Notes under the pieces: model-generated
What the model was told of the DNA's origin: nothing
The model's database searches: none
Seen by the model: only the letters and a program-made list of their open reading frames with translations
Origin: Morinoia aosen
Lineage: Eukaryota > Arthropoda > Malacostraca > Amphipoda > Talitridae
Direction: 5' to 3'
Assembly (NCBI GenBank): GCA_030386875.1
Contig: CM059573.1
Location: 29,863,891 to 29,927,890 of the forward strand
Length of the DNA: 64,000 bases
In this document: positions 58,162 to 64,000 of the stretch, in pieces
How positions within the stretch are numbered: position 1 is the stretch's first letter
How the letters are laid out: the number at the start of each line of letters is the position of its first letter
Made by a program: the position numbers and the translations under genes

Positions 58162-60747
58162 ATGTACGAGGAGTTCGTAGGCTCGAACTCAGGACTAGAG
58201 ATCACCGCGCCAACACGCTATCGAATGCGCTATCGATCACCCTAAAAGGTGACCGAAGCACAACGAAAGCAATGTTTTGGCACAGTGAAAGCAGGCGCAC
58301 TGTCCTGACAGATATTTAATTCCCATATGTATCGAGAGCTCAAAGTCTAGTCACCCCCAGAAACAGTTAATTCTGGTACGGGAAGACACTGCTTCCACAA
58401 GGTTTTTTCAAATGAAATAAATGTACGAGGAGTTCGTAGGCTCGAACTCAGGACTAGAGATCACCGCGCCAACACGCTATCGAATGCGCTATCGATCACC
58501 CTAAAAGGTGACCGAAGCACAACGAAAGCAATGTTTTGGCACAGTGAAAGCAGGCGCACTGTCCTGACAGATATTTAATTCCCATATGTATCGAGAGCTC
58601 AAAGTCTAGTCACCCCCAGAAACAGTTAATTCTGGTACGGGAAGACACTGCTTCCACAAGGTTTTTTCAAATGAAATAAATGTACGAGGAGTTCGTAGGC
58701 TCGAACTCAGGACTAGAGATCACCGCGCCAACACGCTATCGAATGCGCTATCGATCACCCTAAAAGGTGACCGAAGCACAACGAAAGCAATGTTTTGGCA
58801 CAGTGAAAGCAGGCGCACTGTCCTGACAGATATTTAATTCCCATATGTATCGAGAGCTCAAAGTCTAGTCACCCCCAGAAACAGTTAATTCTGGTACGGG
58901 AAGACACTGCTTCCACAAGGTTTTTTCAAATGAAATAAATGTACGAGGAGTTCGTAGGCTCGAACTCAGGACTAGAGATCACCGCGCCAACACGCTATCG
59001 AATGCGCTATCGATCACCCTAAAAGGTGACCGAAGCACAACGAAAGCAATGTTTTGGCACAGTGAAAGCAGGCGCACTGTCCTGACAGATATTTAATTCC
59101 CATATGTATCGAGAGCTCAAAGTCTAGTCACCCCCAGAAACAGTTAATTCTGGTACGGGAAGACACTGCTTCCACAAGGTTTTTTCAAATGAAATAAATG
59201 TACGAGGAGTTCGTAGGCTCGAACTCAGGACTAGAGATCACCGCGCCAACACGCTATCGAATGCGCTATCGATCACCCTAAAAGGTGACCGAAGCACAAC
59301 GAAAGCAATGTTTTGGCACAGTGAAAGCAGGCGCACTGTCCTGACAGATATTTAATTCCCATATGTATCGAGAGCTCAAAGTCTAGTCACCCCCAGAAAC
59401 AGTTAATTCTGGTACGGGAAGACACTGCTTCCACAAGGTTTTTTCAAATGAAATAAATGTACGAGGAGTTCGTAGGCTCGAACTCAGGACTAGAGATCAC
59501 CGCGCCAACACGCTATCGAATGCGCTATCGATCACCCTAAAAGGTGACCGAAGCACAACGAAAGCAATGTTTTGGCACAGTGAAAGCAGGCGCACTGTCC
59601 TGACAGATATTTAATTCCCATATGTATCGAGAGCTCAAAGTCTAGTCACCCCCAGAAACAGTTAATTCTGGTACGGGAAGACACTGCTTCCACAAGGTTT
59701 TTTCAAATGAAATAAATGTACGAGGAGTTCGTAGGCTCGAACTCAGGACTAGAGATCACCGCGCCAACACGCTATCGAATGCGCTATCGATCACCCTAAA
59801 AGGTGACCGAAGCACAACGAAAGCAATGTTTTGGCACAGTGAAAGCAGGCGCACTGTCCTGACAGATATTTAATTCCCATATGTATCGAGAGCTCAAAGT
59901 CTAGTCACCCCCAGAAACAGTTAATTCTGGTACGGGAAGACACTGCTTCCACAAGGTTTTTTCAAATGAAATAAATGTACGAGGAGTTCGTAGGCTCGAA
60001 CTCAGGACTAGAGATCACCGCGCCAACACGCTATCGAATGCGCTATCGATCACCCTAAAAGGTGACCGAAGCACAACGAAAGCAATGTGTTGGCGCGGTG
60101 ATCTCTAGTCCTGAGTTCGAGCCTACGAACTCCTCGTACATTTATTTCATTTGAAAAAACCTTGTGGAAGCAGTGTCTTCCCGTACCAGAATTAACTGTT
60201 TCTGGGGGTGACTAGACTTTGAGCTCTCGATACATATGGGAATTAAATATCTGTCAGGACAGTGCGCCTGCTTTCACTGTGCCAAAACATTGCTTTCGTT
60301 GTGCTTCGGTCACCTTTTAGGGTGATCGATAGCGCATTCGATAGCGTGTTGGCGCGGTGATCTCTAGTCCTGAGTTCGAGCCTACGAACTCCTCGTACAT
60401 TTATTTCATTTGAAAAAACCTTGTGGAAGCAGTGTCTTCCCGTACCAGAATTAACTGTTTCTGGGGGTGACTAGACTTTGAGCTCTCGATACATATGGGA
60501 ATTAAATATCTGTCAGGACAGTGCGCCTGCTTTCACTGTGCCAAAACATTGCTTTCGTTGTGCTTCGGTCACCTTTTAGGGTGATCGATAGCGCATTCGA
60601 TAGCGTGTTGGCGCGGTGATCTCTAGTCCTGAGTTCGAGCCTACGAACTCCTCGTACATTTATTTCATTTGAAAAAACCTTGTGGAAGCAGTGTCTTCCC
60701 GTACCAGAATTAACTGTTTCTGGGGGTGACTAGACTTTGAGCTCTCG
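58162..60747. repeat. 259-bp tRNA-related tandem array with internal inversion
   Basis: Direct units start at 58163, 58422, 58681, 58940, 59199, 59458, 59717 and 59976. Seven are complete; the eighth breaks off at about 60088. The array then continues in reverse orientation (period markers at 60090, 60349 and 60608) and stops inside a unit at 60747, so about ten units in all. I saw no difference between units. Read on the minus strand of the direct units, each contains a tRNA-like stretch: GATAGCGCATTCGATAGCGT (A-box region), TTGGCGCGGTGATCTCTAGT, then GAGTTCGAGCC (B-box). This identifies a tRNA-derived SINE-like head. The remaining roughly 170 bp is an unrelated body. Confidence 0.95.
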
Positions 60748-60760
60748 ATACGTTTAGTAT
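60748..60760. repeat. 13-bp direct repeat, right flank of SINE-like array
   Basis: ATACGTTTAGTAT, identical to 58149-58161. Its first four bases (ATAC) also fit the continuation of the repeat unit, so the exact boundary may shift by that much. Confidence 0.88.
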
Positions 60761-61004
60761 TTCCGGCGAATTACGTTGAGTTAACATGTGAGATGTTACA
60801 TTAATTATTTTGTAAAATTTAGGCTTGCTTTAAGAGAAGTGTTTTATTATTCATGATGTTATGTTAATTTTTTGGTAATGAAAAGCTTCATATAACATAA
60901 CTCCTGTCAACTTGCTACAGTGTTTGTTAGAAAGATGTATGTCCTTTTCCTTTCCATTTCCTTTCTTTCTATCTTCTTTCCATGTCTCTCTCCTCTTATT
61001 CCCC

Positions 61005-61365
61005 TTCAGGGGGAGACAACTTTTGTATCCATGGGAATTAGCGCTCCCATGGGGACAATGTGAGGGCCCGAGCTTAGATTTAAGTAGGCCTTCTTTTTGT
61101 TGAAATTGAATGTTTGGTTATGTTAACTGACAATCTTTTTTCGGTTCACTGTTGTCCTGTTTTTCAGCACCTACTACTTTCTACTTCAACTTTGATCTTG
61201 TTTCATTAACTTCTTTCTCAATTTAGTGTTTCTATGCCCTTTCTGCACAGATTCAGCGTTCCTTTAACTCCTTACTAAATGGTTTCTTCTTCCTTCCTCT
61301 CTTTGGATCTCATTTGTTGAGGATAGGGAGGTTCAAACTAACAAATAATCTAACCAAATTCTTCT
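61005..61365 (+). repeat. Dispersed repeat, family Z (copy 2)
   Basis: CAGGGGGAGACAACTTTTGT, GAATTAGCGCTCCCATGGGG, GTGAGGGCCCGAGCTTAG and AAGTAGGCCTTC, then a pyrimidine-rich tract to about 61365. Closest relative in the window is 8135-8515. Confidence 0.75.
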
Positions 61366-61625
61366 CATTCCCATCCTTTCTCCTGCTTGTTTTCAGGGAA
61401 TTTCGGATTCATTTGCATTTCCTGGTGTGCATTTTTGGTCCTGCTCACCATTTCACGGTTTGCAATTTATAGTCATCCTCTTCATCCTGTTCTTACTACA
61501 AGTCTCCTTTCATCACACAGACATCTCTTCCAAGTTCCAACTTCTCTCACTGTGATGATGAATTGCACCTACATCACAGAAATGCTGTTTTGTTGTGAGT
61601 TTGCTAATTTTTTTCTTGCCTTTCA

Positions 61626-61755
61626 GGTTCCGAAACAGAAGAAAAAGGATCCTCAACCCATTAGCAAGAAAAATACGGATAAGAAGAGGAAATGTCTCCA
61701 GTTATGTGCAAGGGAAGTCTGGAAAAACGAAAATTTTTTGAAACAGAAAAAGTGA
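61626..61755 (+). CDS. Candidate lysine-rich terminal exon
   Basis: A good acceptor (TAATTTTTTTCTTGCCTTTCAG at about 61605-61626) precedes a frame VPKQKKKDPQPISKKNTDKK and then KCLQLCAREVWKNENFLKQKK with a stop at 61755. A longer frame opens upstream at 61387, but that part is hydrophobic and pyrimidine-rich, like intron or repeat DNA. The exon could belong to the copy of repeat Z that precedes it or to a host gene. No family recognised. Confidence 0.3.
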
Positions 61756-61849
61756 AAGGCCGTACGTGTGTGGAAATGAAAATATATTGGTTGCTGAAGG
61801 AAGAATTCTTCAACGCTAAATTGTTATCACAATAACTTCAACTTAAAAG

Positions 61850-61985
61850 CACCCCTGGGGGGAGACAAGTATTTTATCTGTGTGAATTAGTGCTCCAATA
61901 AGGAGCATATGAGATCTCGAGCTGACGGTTAAGTAGCCCTTTTTTATAATGAATAGGTTTTTGCTTTTTACGGACTCATTCAGTT
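61850..61985 (+). repeat. Dispersed repeat, family Z (short copy)
   Basis: CCTGGGGGGAGACAAGTATT, GAATTAGTGCTCC, GATCTCGAGCTGA, AAGTAGCCCTTTTTT: the first 130 bp of family Z. Confidence 0.65.
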
Positions 61986-62589
61986 CTTGATTTTGTTAAG
62001 CAGAAATCAGTCATTTGCCTGGCTTTGGTAAGATAATTTGTGAAGTAATCGATTCAAACTGTCCCCCAAGCCTAACACTTGTTGCTCGCAGACTACATTC
62101 TCCCTCATCAAGTTTTATGTGAAGTGTAGAAATGTACAATCAATCAGAGTAGATCATTACGAAAGACATGTGTGAAAGAAAAAGGGACAAAATAACGAAC
62201 AATTAAGTTTTTCCCCTCGATGAAACTTGGTCTCTAAAGTGTCCCATTTTGGTAAGACTGGTATGACCCGTGCATCATGCACAGTCATGCAGCGCTACAG
62301 GAGCGTTGAACAAAACATAAATTATTGCGTTTACTTTATTAAGTTGAATTTAATTCGCATGTCCTCAAAGTATTCTGGGGTACAGCAGTGTATTGCAGAT
62401 TTTGACAAATGTGTATCTAACTATATAACTTTCAATTTTTAATGATGGAAAACACGGAGCACTTCTGTTGAAATGAAGAGGGGCAAATTTTTCTTAGAAT
62501 TCTATTATGCAATTATTAAGCTACCAGAAGACTTGAAGTAGTTCACATTACTAATTGGTGTCAAGGGGCTTAGGACCCAATATATAATT

Positions 62590-62660
62590 AATCATCAGGG
62601 AGACACAACTACTGTGTCAAGGGAAATTAGCTATCCCAGGGGGATACGAGGGGTAGGCCT
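62590..62660 (+). repeat. Dispersed repeat, family Z (fragment)
   Basis: GGGAGACACAACTACTGTGTC followed by GAAATTAGCTATCCCAGGGG and GTAGGCCTAG. It abuts the mariner-like end at about 62662. Confidence 0.55.
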
Positions 62661-62661
62661 A

Positions 62662-63010
62662 GTCAAAAAGTTCTCAGACAAATGCCATAATTTCTTCATT
62701 TAACAACTCATTACTTTTATTTTTCTACATAAGCTCCATTGTGGTCCATACACTTTTGTAAAATTTATGTTTCCACCTGTAAATGCTTTCTTGATAAAAT
62801 TGGGGGGAGGGGGAGCTTGTTCCAGTAGGTTCTGTACGAGAGAGATGTTTTCATTTGTTGCTGTTGTGAGCCTTCATCCTCATGGGTCGTCATCAAGTTG
62901 GACTCTTCCCTCTTCAGAGCGTTCAATCCAATCATAAACGACTGCTCTACGTGGTGCAGAGTCTCCATAAACCTGCTGTTAGCAAAGCTTCGATGATTTA
63001 AACAGGTCTC
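62662..63010 (-). pseudogene. Decayed mariner-type transposase C-terminus
   Basis: On the minus strand KCMDHNGAYVEK (about 62725-62765) resembles the last coding block of mariner transposases (KC(I/V)..(N/Q)G.Y(V/I)EK). The sequence after it (ATGGCATTTGTCTGAGAACT...) would be the 3' terminal region. Upstream, HHVEQSFMIGLNALKREESN may be more of the same protein. Frames are broken, and no WPPxSPDL block is seen here. Confidence 0.5.
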
Positions 63011-63093
63011 CAATTTAGTTTAGTTAAAAATTTGATGTTAGCTCTGATCTCAAAATTTGCCATTTGAAAGGTTGAAAATTACTATTTTGAGAT

Positions 63094-64000
63094 GCAATCT
63101 TGTTTATATCAGCTCAAAGATGGCGACCACCATGGGCGCCGCCATCTTGGACCTGATGTAAACAAGATTGCGGTCGTCACCCTAATGGGTGAGTTAGAAG
63201 CTTTATTTATAATTTTCACTATAAGAACTGTGGCTAACCCTCGCGACCCAACCTCTTTACGTTTGTAATAGGGGGTTAACTACCCTTATTAACTAAATTA
63301 CGGCGCCGGCGCGCGCGCGCCGGCGCCAACTTCAAAGTACAATTATTCAAAAATAACGCATCAGCGAGCAGAATGTCATTCTTGTAATAGGTTATTAAAT
63401 GTGTTCCTTTATTGATTATTTGCTCCCGAATTATTAATTTCCGTGCCGCACCTAAAATAAATATTGACCTTTCTTTCTTTTATGGATAATAAATAATATC
63501 ATTTAGGTATTTCAATAATAATAATACATTATTTATTATTAGTTTATACATTCAGAGTTACAGTAATTAATTTATTTGATAAACCACAATCCTAATAAAA
63601 AACAAGTAAAAAAACAAAAACTGATGAAAAACAAAACAAAATAAAACGGATGAAAAACACTTTTTCATTAAAATAGAAAACAAAAACATGAAAAAAATTT
63701 TTTTAGAACTTTACTCATAACCCATGGGATAGTTACATTATACATAACGTCAGTGGTATTATTTTAAAATGGGCATTCCATAAATATAAAAATCACTCAG
63801 GTCTATGAATGTGCAAAAAAATTTATTGATCACACTTACTTGAATGTGTCAGTAGTTCAATTGGGATAAGATCCCAGCTGTCATCTGCTGCAAGTCCTCC
63901 AGGTGCTCGCCGTCTTACTTCTTGAACATCATTATTCATTATTATTCTCAAATCTACTAGTTTGTATTGGTGAGTCACGCGATTCACTGAGATCCATCAT
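63094..64000. repeat. Right member of a segmental duplication (partner 32013-32920)
   Basis: About six substitutions and one indel in 907 bp. It carries the right part of a Y palindrome (ending at 63469 with the same TTTCTTTC flank), intron sequence, and from 63840 the 3' part of exon 1 of the split gene with the intact donor GTAAGT. The left arm of the Y palindrome is absent. The breakpoint at 63094 is abrupt. Confidence 0.93.
63840..64000 (-). CDS. Second copy of exon 1 of the split gene (partial)
   Basis: Identical in structure to 32760-32920: the frame DVQEVRRRAPGGLAADDSWD to LLTHS, ending at CAA/GTAAGT. The window ends inside the exon. Exon 2 and later exons of this copy would be expected to the left of the 63094 breakpoint but are absent there, so this copy is incomplete. 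Confidence 0.45.

Noticed and set aside
58163-58245. Functional tRNA gene
   Set aside because: A and B box-like motifs are present, but a normal acceptor stem and anticodon stem could not be paired. Better described as a SINE-type tRNA derivative.
58162-60747. Regular repeat array, considered as CRISPR
   Set aside because: Units are 259 bp and abut with no unique spacers, the sequence is eukaryotic, and the unit contains tRNA-like boxes. It is a satellite.
61387-61600. N-terminal hydrophobic part of the 122-codon + frame
   Set aside because: Pyrimidine-rich sequence that looks like an intron or repeat tail. Only the part after the acceptor at about 61626 has coding-like composition.
1-64000. 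An operon-like or defence-type gene system
   Set aside because: No bacterial-type gene clusters, no toxin-antitoxin, nuclease or CRISPR components. All recognisable coding sequence is transposon-derived or exon-like.

Overview
This window reads as AT-rich nuclear DNA of an animal, most likely an insect or other arthropod. The reasons are long non-coding stretches, spliced exons with canonical GT/AG signals, and a mixed load of Tc1/mariner remnants, TTAA- and 8-bp-TSD foldback elements, non-LTR retrotransposons and a tRNA-derived satellite. There is no prokaryotic gene organisation. The species cannot be named from the sequence. The only long intact reading frame belongs to a retrotransposon.

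Layout. 0-5 kb: mostly featureless, with a 37-bp tandem repeat (2.8 kb) and a 27-bp minisatellite (4.6-5.0 kb) lying just upstream of a candidate last coding exon on + (5.1 kb). 6-9.5 kb: a mariner remnant (+) and a Tc1 transposase remnant (-). 11.8-14 kb: a 1.06-kb foldback element flanked by TTAA, then old roughly 175-bp repeats. 16-24 kb: several foldback or MITE-like elements, including an 88-bp perfect hairpin, an interleaved inverted-repeat cluster (20.7-21.8 kb) and a 1.7-kb repeat-filled element (22.5-24.3 kb). 27.9-33.2 kb: a split gene on the minus strand whose exons join in phase. Its large first intron is packed with mobile elements. 34-40 kb: two more mariner remnants and a 352-bp MITE. 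44.8-46.5 kb: a decayed minus-strand non-LTR retrotransposon. 47.2-47.9 kb: an unassigned decayed coding segment between short repeats. 49.4-50.8 kb: a possible hAT relic. 51.7-56.6 kb: a cluster of foldback elements, one of them split by a 5'-truncated I-like LINE. 58.2-60.7 kb: a 259-bp tRNA-related tandem array with an internal inversion, flanked by a 13-bp direct repeat. 63.1-64.0 kb: a near-identical copy of 32.0-32.9 kb that runs off the window.

The most informative observations are two foldback families, here called X and Y. Both have ends beginning GGT and both make 8-bp target duplications. In each copy the two arms match each other better than they match the arms of other copies. 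Also notable are the inverted SINE-like concatemer that appears to have integrated as one unit, and the hidden spliced minus-strand gene, part of which is duplicated 31 kb away. All family names rest on motifs read by eye. No database search was possible.
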